Positions 19,780 to 29,140 of a stretch of 61,079 nucleotides of DNA are shown here, one piece after another; the stretch's first letter is position 1, and each line of letters begins with the position of its first letter. The notes beneath the pieces were generated by a model, which saw nothing but the letters and a program-made list of their open reading frames with translations, was not told the DNA's origin and made no database searches. Both the position numbers and the translations under genes were made by a program. The stretch is from Thermoplasmata archaeon (GTDB taxonomy: Archaea > Thermoplasmatota > Thermoplasmata > Lutacidiplasmatales > UBA184): the NCBI GenBank assembly GCA_022750455.1, contig JAKIVR010000005.1, positions 1 through 61,079 on the forward strand, in the 5' to 3' direction.

Positions 19780-22329
19780 ATGAGCATGCGGCCCGCGCGG
19801 ACACGTCGGGGACTCGCGGCGCTCGCGGTCTGGGTCGCCGTGATCACGATCGTTTCGGGCGCTCCCGGGATCAGTGCGGCGAAGGCGCTCCCGCCGGCGA
19901 CCACCCCGGCGACGGTTTCGCCGTCCACCGCCCAGCCGTCCGAGGTCATGCCGGCGTTCGTGTCGATGCCGTGGAGCGAGAGGGCCGGATACTACCCCCA
20001 GTATTGGGGATCGGTCTCGAACGAGACCCCTCTCACGTCGACCATCAACATCGAGGTGACGTTCTGGCCCCGGGACATGTCGCTGTACCTGCCGCTCGCC
20101 GCGGGGGCGCCTCCCCTCACCTTGGCCCAGTTCAACGCCGAGTACTCCCCGTCCAATGCCACCTACGAAGCCGTCGCCTCCTACCTCACGGAACGCGGTC
20201 TGACCGTGGTGGATACGGAGCCGGACCGGATGTCGCTCGGTCTGGTGGGAGCCGCCGCGGACGTCGGCTCGGCGTTCGGGACCAGCTTGATGGCCGGTCG
20301 GTGGCACGGCGATCTCGTCCACGTGCCTCTCACGGCGCCCTCCCTCCCGGGGAACCTGGCGGGCTCCATTGCCGCCATCTCGGGTCTGGCGGACGGCTTC
20401 ACCCAGTTCTCCCTCCCCCTGAACCGGATGCCGTACCCTTCGACGACCGTCGCCCCGGCGCCGATCCCCCTCCAGGCGCGGACGACGTCGTTCATCACCC
20501 CGGGGGAGGTCCGGAACGTGTACGATGCGGACGATCTGTACAACTACTCCGGTTCGGCCCACTGGGCCACTTCCGTAGGTATCGCTCTCGTGTTGTGGGG
20601 CGATGGGTTCGATCCCACCGACGTCAGTACATTCTTCGACTCGGACTACCCGTCCGAGTTCCCGACGCCGACGATCAGCTACGTGAACGTCGATGGAGCG
20701 CCCGCCCCCAGCGCGGCCGCGCTCGACGATCCGAGCAATGCGCCGCAGGAGCTCACCCTCGACATCGAATGGTCGGGGTCGATGGCGCCGGGGGCGCAGC
20801 TGTTCGCCGTCTACGCACCGGATGGACCGTCGACCAACGGCTACTCTCCATCCGACTCGACCCTCGAGGACGCGCTCAACCGGGCGGCGGGTCTCGCCGC
20901 GGTCGAGGTCGTCTCCATGTCGTTCGCGACCCCGGATGGGGCCGATCCCGCCTTCCAGACGGCCTTCAGTACGACGTTCGCCAGCGGCACCGCCCGCGGC
21001 CTGACGTTCCTCGCCGCGTCCGGCGATGACGGCGGGACGAACAACCCGAAAGGCGCGTGCACCAATATCCCGGAGCCCGAGTTCCCGGCCGCCTCCCCCG
21101 ACGTCCTGGCGGTCGGCGGCACGGCGCTCTCCGTGGGACTCACCTTGACCGGCGGGATCGACGGGATCGCCGCGGAGCCCGCCTGGAAGGACAGCGGGGG
21201 CGGATTCTCCGTCACGTACGACGCGCCGAAGTGGCAGCTCGTCGGCTCCGCCGCGAGCGTCATCGGCCCCACCGGTCGACGGGGGATTCCCGACGTCTCG
21301 GCCCCGGCCGCGGACAATTTCTTCTACTACAATGGCCAGAACGCGGCCGGGAACGGGACGAGCTTCGCCTCGCCGACCTGGGCCGGCCTCGTCGCGGAGA
21401 TGGACGCCATCCACGGGCAGGCGCTCCCCTCCCTCGGCCCGCGCATCTACGGCATCGGCGCCGCGGAGGAGGTCGGTTCGGATGCCCAAGGCCTCGCCGA
21501 CATCACGACCGGGTCGAACTGTCTCGGCAATGCGACCGTGGGATGGGACACCGCGACCGGGTGGGGGAGCCCCCGCGCCCTCGCGCTCTACCAGGACTTG
21601 GTCTCGTCGTACGTCACGGTCAATCTGACCTTGGGTCAATCGATCGTACCGCCGGGCGGGGACGTGGCGGCGTCTGCCGAGATCGCCAACGCCACGGACC
21701 ACGCCCCCATCGACAACGTCACCGTCAATTTCACCGTCTCTAGCCCGGGGTACATCGGCCCCTGCGCCGGCACCCTCGGGGTCGCGGCGCAGGCAACAGG
21801 AACGAACGGCGTCGCCGCCGCCTCCATCCCCGTGCCGGCGTGCTACTTCGGCGATTCGGTCTTCGTGGTGGCATCCGTCACCAGCCGGGGCTACTTCGGC
21901 ATGAACCAGTCCTCGGCCCGGGTGAACCTGCTCGGGTACCTCCCCTCCCTCACGTTCCTGCAGAGTGGACCGTGGAACGTGATTGGCTTCGCGGTCATCG
22001 TGAGTGCCGCTACGGCGTTCTCTTGGTGGCTCGGTCGGCGGAAGGGGACGCCGCTCTCGTTCGTTCGATGGTTCTCCCGCTCGGCCCCTCCGGTGGCTGG
22101 GACCCCGGGGCCCGGACCGCCGGCGCCGGCCGATCCCGACGCCTCCGGGGGCGGGATCTTGCCGGCCGGGATCTTCGGCGGTACGCCCGCCACGTCGATC
22201 GGCGCCGCGCCGTCGGATGGGAGCACGTGCATCCGGTGCGGGGGGGCGCTCGACCCCACGATCGATTTCTGCCCTCGGTGCGGCCACGAACGAGGCCCGG
22301 AACCCTCGACCCCGGCGCCCCCCGCGTGA
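19780..22329 (+). CDS. S53 family peptidase with C-terminal TM anchor and zinc ribbon
   Basis: Signal peptide, ELTLDIEWSGSMAP, AASGDDGG, NGTSFASPTWAG; TM WNVIGFAVIVSAATAFSWWLG; C-terminal CIRCGGALDPTIDFCPRCG. Confidence 0.92.
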   Translation: MSMRPARTRRGLAALAVWVAVITIVSGAPGISAAKALPPATTPATVSPSTAQPSEVMPAFVSMPWSERAGYYPQYWGSVSNETPLTSTINIEVTFWPRDMSLYLPLAAGAPPLTLAQFNAEYSPSNATYEAVASYLTERGLTVVDTEPDRMSLGLVGAAADVGSAFGTSLMAGRWHGDLVHVPLTAPSLPGNLAGSIAAISGLADGFTQFSLPLNRMPYPSTTVAPAPIPLQARTTSFITPGEVRNVYDADDLYNYSGSAHWATSVGIALVLWGDGFDPTDVSTFFDSDYPSEFPTPTISYVNVDGAPAPSAAALDDPSNAPQELTLDIEWSGSMAPGAQLFAVYAPDGPSTNGYSPSDSTLEDALNRAAGLAAVEVVSMSFATPDGADPAFQTAFSTTFASGTARGLTFLAASGDDGGTNNPKGACTNIPEPEFPAASPDVLAVGGTALSVGLTLTGGIDGIAAEPAWKDSGGGFSVTYDAPKWQLVGSAASVIGPTGRRGIPDVSAPAADNFFYYNGQNAAGNGTSFASPTWAGLVAEMDAIHGQALPSLGPRIYGIGAAEEVGSDAQGLADITTGSNCLGNATVGWDTATGWGSPRALALYQDLVSSYVTVNLTLGQSIVPPGGDVAASAEIANATDHAPIDNVTVNFTVSSPGYIGPCAGTLGVAAQATGTNGVAAASIPVPACYFGDSVFVVASVTSRGYFGMNQSSARVNLLGYLPSLTFLQSGPWNVIGFAVIVSAATAFSWWLGRRKGTPLSFVRWFSRSAPPVAGTPGPGPPAPADPDASGGGILPAGIFGGTPATSIGAAPSDGSTCIRCGGALDPTIDFCPRCGHERGPEPSTPAPPA

Positions 22330-22376
22330 GCCTCGCGCGCAACCTATTGTAGGGGCGTCCGCTCCTCAGCTGCATC

Positions 22377-23105
22377 GTGCCCGCCGCGAAGCGTTCCGCC
22401 CCCTCTTCCGCCGATGCGACACGCGCGTTCATCGACGAGCACCCGAGCATCCGTCAGGCGCTGTTGGATGACTTCGTCCACATCGCCTCCCTCGCGCGGA
22501 AGATCCAGGACGAGCGGGACGTCCACCATCAGGAGGCGGTCGAGATCGCCGCGCGCCGGTATCAGCAGGAGATGATGGCGCTCGGCGTGGAAGAGATGCC
22601 GGTCCGCGCGATCCTCCGCGAGAGCCGTCTGGAGGTCCGCTCCCGGATGGCGATGCTGCGGATCCGCGAGAACGGGAAGATCCTCCAGGACGTGTACCAA
22701 TTGGGCCAGGGCCTCTTCCCCACGCTCCGCCAGCGGGGCGTCTTCCAGATGATCCAGGGCAGCGAAGCGCTCACGATCCTGTGCGGGGACGATCTGCTCG
22801 GTTCGTTGCTCGAGATCATTCCGAAGGAGGCGGTCCTGCGCACGGAACGCGGGCTCGCGACCCTCACCTTCCGCAGCGACCCGTCGATCGAAGAGACGCC
22901 GGGCGTGATCGCGCTCCTCGCCGAGCTGCTCTATCGGAGCGGTCTCAACTTCCTGGAGACGGTGAGCGTCCATACCGACTCCACGTTCGTCTTCCGCGAG
23001 GAGGACGTGATCCGTGCGTACGGGATCCTCTCGGAGCTCACAGAGAACCGGAGCGTCGCGACGCCTCGGCGGAAGGGCGTGGCCTCGCGAACGACCGGCT
23101 CGTAG
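22377..23105 (+). CDS. ACT-like domain protein with N-terminal helical (possibly HTH) region; paralog of 23685..24389
   Basis: EETPGVIALLAELLYRSGLNFLETVSVHTDSTFVFREEDVIRAYGIL resembles ACT domains; strong similarity to the downstream paralog. Confidence 0.7.
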   Translation: MPAAKRSAPSSADATRAFIDEHPSIRQALLDDFVHIASLARKIQDERDVHHQEAVEIAARRYQQEMMALGVEEMPVRAILRESRLEVRSRMAMLRIRENGKILQDVYQLGQGLFPTLRQRGVFQMIQGSEALTILCGDDLLGSLLEIIPKEAVLRTERGLATLTFRSDPSIEETPGVIALLAELLYRSGLNFLETVSVHTDSTFVFREEDVIRAYGILSELTENRSVATPRRKGVASRTTGS

Positions 23106-23115
23106 ACGCGGTCGG

Positions 23116-23517
23116 TCAGACCTCGGCGGTCTCGACCGGAGCAGTTCCCCCGCTGGGAAGCTCTCGGGTCGCGGGGGTGGTCGCCCACGGCGCCGGGCCG
23201 CGCAGTGCCTGCTGGAGGAGCGAGGAGCGCTCCCGGAGCGTCAGCCCCGGATGCTGGCCGTACAAGTGGATCTCCAGCGAAGCCCGCGTCGCGTACTTTC
23301 GCGAGCAGAGCGGGCACGGCACCATCGCCACGTCCGATAGGAATTGGCGGCACTCGCAGCCCACGACGTGACAGGGCATCGGCGTGGTCCGGTCCCGCGG
23401 GCGCGTGAAGTGGCGGCGGATTCGGCCGTCCGGAACGGCGAAGATGTAGTGGCTGCCTCGGAGATGGTCGCAGGTCGTGCAGGAGAGAAGTCGCAGGTAA
23501 CGCCTCTGGGTGACCAC
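23116..23517 (-). CDS. Small C2H2-like zinc-finger protein
   Basis: CPLCSRKYATRASLEIHLYGQH (CxxC-x12-HxxxxH) plus further Cys pairs CTTCDH and CHVVGCEC; GTG start preferred because a TATA-like element overlaps the longer ORF's 5' end. Confidence 0.6.
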   Translation of the reverse strand: MVTQRRYLRLLSCTTCDHLRGSHYIFAVPDGRIRRHFTRPRDRTTPMPCHVVGCECRQFLSDVAMVPCPLCSRKYATRASLEIHLYGQHPGLTLRERSSLLQQALRGPAPWATTPATRELPSGGTAPVETAEV

Positions 23518-23684
23518 GCGCTTCCTTCCCTCCCGGGGACCCTGCGCCGGCGGACGCACACCGCGTTCCGGACCGGCCAGTGAACCCGTACCGAGCGCCC
23601 CCGTAGCGGGGGGCCGATATATCCTCATGGGCCGCGAACGGCAACCTTCTTCATCCTCTGTCGGGCTGCGGCGTGGAGACCATC

Positions 23685-24389
23685 GTGCCGAAGGAGCGAA
23701 CTCGGGCCCCGACCGCGGCGGAGGTCGCGCGCCGGTACATCGAGGACCACCCGGCGATCCGGGACTGCCTCGGCTACGACATCGTCAACTTCACCTCGCT
23801 CGCGCGGAAGATCCGCGCCGAGACCGGCCTCGCGAACCAAGAAGCGGTCGAGGTCGCGTGCCGCCGGTACCGCCGGGAGATGCGCGTGGCCCGGTCGCTC
23901 GAGGACCGGATCCTCGAGGTGATCCGGGCGAGTCGCATCGAGGTGCGAACCCGGGTCGCGATCATCACGGCTCCGAACGATTGGGGCCTGCTCGGGCAGA
24001 TCCTCGACGTGGGGCGCCCGCTCCTGACGGATCGCCGCCATCTGTTGCAGCTCGTCCAGGGTCCGGGGGCGCTCACCGTGCTGTGCGAGGAGGACATCGC
24101 GGACGCGATCCTTGGCTCCGTCGGCCGGAGGTCGGCCCTCGGGGTCCACCGCCAACTCTCCGCGGTCACCGTGCGGAGCCCGGAGTCGATCGTGGAGACG
24201 CCGGGGGTTCTCGCGTACCTCGCCGGGACGCTCTACCGAGCCGGGGTCAACAGCCTCGAACTGATGAGCGTCTACACGGACTCCACGTTCGTCGTCCGGG
24301 AGGCGGACGTCCTCCACGCGTTCCGCGTGCTCTCCGGTCTCGTCCACCCGCCGCAAGGCGGTGCCGGAGCCGAAGGAACGTCGGCGTGA
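23685..24389 (+). CDS. ACT-like domain protein, paralog of 22377..23105
   Basis: VETPGVLAYLAGTLYRAGVNSLELMSVYTDSTFVVREADVLHAFRVL; GTG start aligns with the paralog (VPKERTRAPT vs VPAAKRSAPS). Confidence 0.7.
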   Translation: MPKERTRAPTAAEVARRYIEDHPAIRDCLGYDIVNFTSLARKIRAETGLANQEAVEVACRRYRREMRVARSLEDRILEVIRASRIEVRTRVAIITAPNDWGLLGQILDVGRPLLTDRRHLLQLVQGPGALTVLCEEDIADAILGSVGRRSALGVHRQLSAVTVRSPESIVETPGVLAYLAGTLYRAGVNSLELMSVYTDSTFVVREADVLHAFRVLSGLVHPPQGGAGAEGTSA

Positions 24390-24419
24390 ACCGCCCCGGG
24401 CGCCCGGCGAAGGAAGAGG

Positions 24420-24426
24420 TATATAC
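24420..24426 (+). promoter_or_regulatory. TATA-box-like element upstream of the solute-binding protein gene
   Basis: TATATAC ~55 nt before ATG 24482. Confidence 0.4.
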
Positions 24427-24481
24427 GACTCACACGGGTAGCGGCGCGGGCCAATATCCCACCTCGGCAACGGGAAGTAGC

Positions 24482-27400
24482 ATGTCAGAACCGATCGACT
24501 TTCAGCGGGCGACCCTGCGACGCGATCCTCGGGCCATGACTCCGATCACTTCGATCGTGGTCGTCGTGGTCGTCCTGGCCCTCGTCGGCCTTTCGGCGTA
24601 CGGCATCGCCGGAGGGTTCTCCCCGGCGGCGGTGCAGACGTGCCAACCCGCGACCTCGATCGCCTGCGGCGCCGCGAGCAACGCCCATGACATCGTCTTG
24701 ATCGCTCCGTTCCACTCCGTCCAACAGGGCGGCGCAGTGCCCTTGACCGTCAGCCTTCCCGCCGGAGAATCCACCTCTTCCTACACCTACAACTTTGGGG
24801 ACGGCACGTCCACCACAACGGCCTCGCCGACCGTCTCGCACATCTACAACACGACCGGAACCTATCTGATCAGTGTGAAGGCGATGGTCGACGGCCTGCC
24901 CCATGACAACTACCTGAACCTGGTCGAGATGCAGGTGACCCAGTCGTTCGCCAACGACGTGAACGGCACCCTCCCGACGGTGCAGGCCTCGATCGTCCAC
25001 AACGCGACGAACGTCAGTGGCGGTCCCTCCCCGACGGCCGCTCTCCTCGCCGGCCAATCCATTACCCTCCAAGGCACGTACGCCACGCCTCCCTCGGCGG
25101 CGTCGTTCGTCGACGTCAAGCCGACGTTCAAGTTCCCGAGCTCGGTCACCGAGACCCCGGTGGGGACCAGCACGAACTCCTCCATCGAGGGGGCGTTCCT
25201 CTTCCCGACGGCCGGCATCTTCAATGTGACCTTCGTCGGCGGCGCCACGAACAACACCAACAACCTCACGGTGCCGAACCAGTACGCCAACTACACCTGG
25301 ACGGTCATCGTTCCACCGGCGGACACCGGCATCGGTGTCGCGGGTCAGGTCGTCCACAAGAGCCCGCACCCCGGTGAGATCATCAACTACGAGATCGCCC
25401 CGGGCGGCGCTCGTTCGGAGGATCCGGCGATCGCTTACGACACGGTGAGCGCGGAGCCCGTCGCCAACGTCTATCAGACGCTGATCCAATACAACGGCTC
25501 CCAAACCGGTCCGACGTACGCCTCCTACGTCCCCGTCCTGGCGACGTGCGTTCCCGGCAGCCCGCAGTGCCAGAACATGTACGGCAGCGACCTGATCAAC
25601 AACGTGAACAATTACACATTCGTCATCAGTAGCGCGCCCCAGTTCTACGACCACGCGACGGGGAACAGCTGGGGAGTGTACCCCACGGACGTCCTCTTCT
25701 CCATGGCCCGCGACCTCGGGTTTTCGACGCTGCCAAGCCCCACCATCAATCCCGGCTGGATCGTGGCGCAGGCGCTCCTCGGGCCGGGGAACGCCACGTG
25801 GGACACGATCCACCAATCGTACAACAACAGCCCGTTGGACATCCTCGACTCGATGACCGTGAACGGCTCGTTCTGCCCGGCCATCGCCATGTCGCAGGCC
25901 CACGGCTGCATCACCTTCAACGCCGATGCGAAGGGGCTTCAGTGGCCGTACTTCCTCGAGCTCATCTCCGATGACCTCGGCGCCGGTATCGTGCCATGCG
26001 GATGGTTCAGCGCCCAGGCCCAGAACGCGGGCATCCCGTACTGGACGGCCGGCAACTCGACCGGTAACGGCGATCACCCGTGCCAGGTCCCCGGGGCGAC
26101 CGCGAACGGAATTACGTGGGGACGAGCCGCGAACCAGATCCCCGCCGAAGGCTGGGACCAGTGGGAGACGATCGGCTCCGGTGCGACGGGGCGGTTCGGT
26201 GGGAACGTCCAATACAACATGGCCGGCAGCGGCCCGTACTACCTCTCCCAGTACTCGGTCGGCCTCTCCTTCACTCTGACGGCGAGCCCAGTCTACTCGT
26301 CCAACCCGCTCTGCACCTGGGCAGGCTGCATGCCCAAGCCCGGAACGTTCGCGAAAACGGTGAGCGTGACGTGGGACCCGACCGCCCAGGAAGGCGAGCA
26401 GGCCCTCGGCGCCGGCATCGCGGACTTTGCGGGGGTGCCTTCGACCGACTTCGCGTTCCTGTTGGAACTGATCAGTCAAGGGAAGGTCGTCGCTTCGACG
26501 TCCCCGACGCTGAGCGTCTTCTTCGACGCGTTCGATCTGCAGTTCTCGCTCTCGGGCGCGCAGCAGTTCTCCACGGTCCCGATCACGGTGAAGAGCGACT
26601 TCTTCTCGTATCTCGGTGTGCGCGAGTTCTTCACCCACGCGTATCCGTACAACACGATCGAGAAGGAGCTCAACACGTACGACGGGATCGTCCTCGGGAC
26701 GAACTACGGCGGCGCCATTCCGCAGTACATGGCCAACTACTACCCGACGAACATCAGCTGGCCGAGCGGTGATCCGTGCACCTCGACCACCGATCCGGCG
26801 TGCGCCGCGTACTGGTGGTTCCAGCTGCACAATGACACCAACGGCGTCCCGGGCCCGTACTACGACCCGGAGCTCGCCTCCTGCTCGTCGGCGAACCCGT
26901 GCACGTTGCCCCTCGTCGGTCAGACGGGGAATCCGACGGGAGACGAGGAGAACGCCCTCTGGGTCGACCAGCTCACCTCCCTGAGCGGCGGCGCCTTGAA
27001 GGTGATCCCGACGGACATCAACTTCCTGTCGTCGATCATCAACTCCCAGGATTCGGCGCCGACCCAGAACCCGATGCCGATCTTCGGGATCGGCTGGGCC
27101 CCGGACTATCCGGACCCAACGGACTACACGACCCCCCTCTATCTGGAGAACTCGACGTACACGTACGGGGACGCGGACGCCCAGTCGCTGTACACCAGCG
27201 CATACGGGGCGAAGAGCTGCCCCGTCGCGACCGACTACAGCTACTACGCGAACAACATGTTCGCCCAGGACTGCCAGGGTGTTGCGTACAAGTCGATGGT
27301 GAAGCTGTTGGGAATGGCCGGCGTGACCCCGGCGTGCACCACGGGCACTGCGTTGACCTGCCAGCGGAACATCCTCTACACCATGGGAGAGAAGATCGCG

Positions 27401-27547
27401 AACCAGCTCGCGTTGTATGTCTACACCGACCAGCAGGCCGGGTTCAGCTACGCAGCGTCCTGGATCAACATCTATGCGACGCCCCCCAACGTCGTGACGG
27501 CGGGCCCCCAGTACGCGTTCGTGCAGGGGAACGGAGTCATCGGCTAA
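24482..27547 (+). CDS. ABC transporter extracellular solute-binding protein (family 5 peptide-binding-like) with N-terminal TM and PKD domain
   Basis: N-terminal TM; PKD motif YNFGDGTSTTTASPTVSHIYNTTGTYLISVKA; then VVHKSPHPGEIINYEIAPGGARSEDPAIAYDTVSAEPVANVYQTLIQYNG and IFGIGWAPDYPDPTDYTTPLY typical of SBP_bac_5. Confidence 0.85.
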   Translation: MSEPIDFQRATLRRDPRAMTPITSIVVVVVVLALVGLSAYGIAGGFSPAAVQTCQPATSIACGAASNAHDIVLIAPFHSVQQGGAVPLTVSLPAGESTSSYTYNFGDGTSTTTASPTVSHIYNTTGTYLISVKAMVDGLPHDNYLNLVEMQVTQSFANDVNGTLPTVQASIVHNATNVSGGPSPTAALLAGQSITLQGTYATPPSAASFVDVKPTFKFPSSVTETPVGTSTNSSIEGAFLFPTAGIFNVTFVGGATNNTNNLTVPNQYANYTWTVIVPPADTGIGVAGQVVHKSPHPGEIINYEIAPGGARSEDPAIAYDTVSAEPVANVYQTLIQYNGSQTGPTYASYVPVLATCVPGSPQCQNMYGSDLINNVNNYTFVISSAPQFYDHATGNSWGVYPTDVLFSMARDLGFSTLPSPTINPGWIVAQALLGPGNATWDTIHQSYNNSPLDILDSMTVNGSFCPAIAMSQAHGCITFNADAKGLQWPYFLELISDDLGAGIVPCGWFSAQAQNAGIPYWTAGNSTGNGDHPCQVPGATANGITWGRAANQIPAEGWDQWETIGSGATGRFGGNVQYNMAGSGPYYLSQYSVGLSFTLTASPVYSSNPLCTWAGCMPKPGTFAKTVSVTWDPTAQEGEQALGAGIADFAGVPSTDFAFLLELISQGKVVASTSPTLSVFFDAFDLQFSLSGAQQFSTVPITVKSDFFSYLGVREFFTHAYPYNTIEKELNTYDGIVLGTNYGGAIPQYMANYYPTNISWPSGDPCTSTTDPACAAYWWFQLHNDTNGVPGPYYDPELASCSSANPCTLPLVGQTGNPTGDEENALWVDQLTSLSGGALKVIPTDINFLSSIINSQDSAPTQNPMPIFGIGWAPDYPDPTDYTTPLYLENSTYTYGDADAQSLYTSAYGAKSCPVATDYSYYANNMFAQDCQGVAYKSMVKLLGMAGVTPACTTGTALTCQRNILYTMGEKIANQLALYVYTDQQAGFSYAASWINIYATPPNVVTAGPQYAFVQGNGVIG

Positions 27548-27621
27548 GGGACGCGGTCCCGGCGCTCCGGGCGGCCTCGCCGCCCGGAAACCTCTAAATC
27601 GCACTCCCCTGTGCTCCGACG

Positions 27622-29139
27622 ATGGAGCCCGGGGAAGAGTCGCCCGAGGCGCTCCAGGAGCGCTCCGAGACGCTCTCCCCTCTCGAGGTCGACCTGCTCC
27701 TTCGTCTGCGCCGGTCGACGGAGCCGCTGGCGGAGAGCGAGCTGCTCGGCCCGATGACGGCGAACACCGATACGGTCCGCGGCACGCTGCAGCGGCTGAG
27801 GGCGAAGCGATTTGTCGTCGTGGAGGAGATCCATCACCGGGACCCTCGTCTCACGCACCGGGGGGAGGAGGCCCGCCGCGCGGGGCTCCCGGAACGTAGA
27901 CTGATCACCCTGTTGCGAGGCCAAGACTCCGTGGACCCCGCCGGTCTCGCGGCCGCCGGCTGGTCGGACGAGGAGCGCTCGGCCGCGATCGGCATCCTAA
28001 GGCGCGCCGGGTACCTCGCCGACGGCGTCCCGTTCCGTCTCGCGCCGAGCACGCCGGCGGACGTCCGACTTCCCGAAGAGGCGATCCTCGACAAGGTAGA
28101 AACTGGAGCCCCGGTGGAGGAACGCGCGCTCGCCTCCGCGATCAAGCGCGGCCTCGTATCGATCGAGAGCCGGACCGACCGGCGGTGGGGGGCCTCCGAG
28201 GAAGGTCGGAGCCTTCCCCTGGAGACCGGCGGTCGGCCCGCCGTGGGCGCCCTGACGGCCGAGATGCTCCGGGACGGCCGGTGGCGTTCTGTCGCCCTGC
28301 GGCCGTACGACGTCCGGGCCGATCCTCCGTTCGCGCCCGTCCTGCGGCCCCATCCATACCTTGAGTTCCTCGAGGAGTTCGAGGAGATCCTGATCGGCCT
28401 CGGCTTCCAAGAGGCGCTGGGGCCCCTGCTGGAGAGCGAGTTCTGGAACGCCGACGTGCTGTTCATGCCCCAGGAGCACCCGGCGCGTTCGATCCACGAC
28501 GTCTTCCACGTCCGAGACGCGCCGCCCGTGGCGCCCCCCGAGGCGCTGCTCGAGCGCGTCGCCGCCGTCCACGAGGGTCGCGCCCTCCCGGGGGAGAGTG
28601 CCCCGGTCTCCCGCGGGTGGAGGGTCCCGTACGACCGGTCGTTCGCCGCCGCCCCCGTGTTGCGCTCGCAGACGACCGCGATCTCGGCCCGAGTCCTCGC
28701 GACGCACCCCCGGCCGCCGTTCCGCCACTACGCCATCGACCGGAACTTCCGGTACGATCCTGTGGACGCCACCCACCACATCGAGTTCGCCCAGTGCGAA
28801 GGGATCCTCGGAGGCGAGGGGACGTCGCTCCGGGACCTCGTCGCCTTGTTCCGGTCGGTGGCCGAGGCGATCGGGATTCGGGAGCTCAAGATCCGGCCGA
28901 GCTACTTCCCGTTCACCGAGCCGTCGATCGAAGGATACGTGCGGCACCCGAGGCTCGGTTGGATCGAGGTGTTCCCCGGCGGAATGTTCCGCCCGGAGGT
29001 GCTCCGGCCGCTGCAGATCGACGTACCCGTGATCGCGTGGGGCATCGGCATCACCCGCCTCGCCCTCGTCTCCCTCGGCGTACGCGACATCCGCGAGATC
29101 TACACGGACGACGTCGCCCGATTGACGGGGAGGCAGTAA
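27622..29139 (+). CDS. pheS: Phenylalanyl-tRNA synthetase alpha subunit
   Basis: HPYLEFLEEFEEILIGLGFQE, RSQTTAISARVL, IDRNFRYDPVDATHHIEFAQCEG, WGIGITRLAL. Confidence 0.95.
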   Translation: MEPGEESPEALQERSETLSPLEVDLLLRLRRSTEPLAESELLGPMTANTDTVRGTLQRLRAKRFVVVEEIHHRDPRLTHRGEEARRAGLPERRLITLLRGQDSVDPAGLAAAGWSDEERSAAIGILRRAGYLADGVPFRLAPSTPADVRLPEEAILDKVETGAPVEERALASAIKRGLVSIESRTDRRWGASEEGRSLPLETGGRPAVGALTAEMLRDGRWRSVALRPYDVRADPPFAPVLRPHPYLEFLEEFEEILIGLGFQEALGPLLESEFWNADVLFMPQEHPARSIHDVFHVRDAPPVAPPEALLERVAAVHEGRALPGESAPVSRGWRVPYDRSFAAAPVLRSQTTAISARVLATHPRPPFRHYAIDRNFRYDPVDATHHIEFAQCEGILGGEGTSLRDLVALFRSVAEAIGIRELKIRPSYFPFTEPSIEGYVRHPRLGWIEVFPGGMFRPEVLRPLQIDVPVIAWGIGITRLALVSLGVRDIREIYTDDVARLTGRQ

Positions 29140-29140
29140 C

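Noticed and set aside
19501-22287. 928-aa antisense ORF opposite the S53 peptidase gene
   Set aside because: Arg/Gly/Asp-rich low-complexity translation typical of high-GC shadow frames; the sense strand encodes an unambiguous S53 protease.
24485-27604. 1039-aa antisense ORF opposite the solute-binding protein
   Set aside because: Shadow ORF; V/R/D-rich without domain motifs; the sense frame is a clear SBP.
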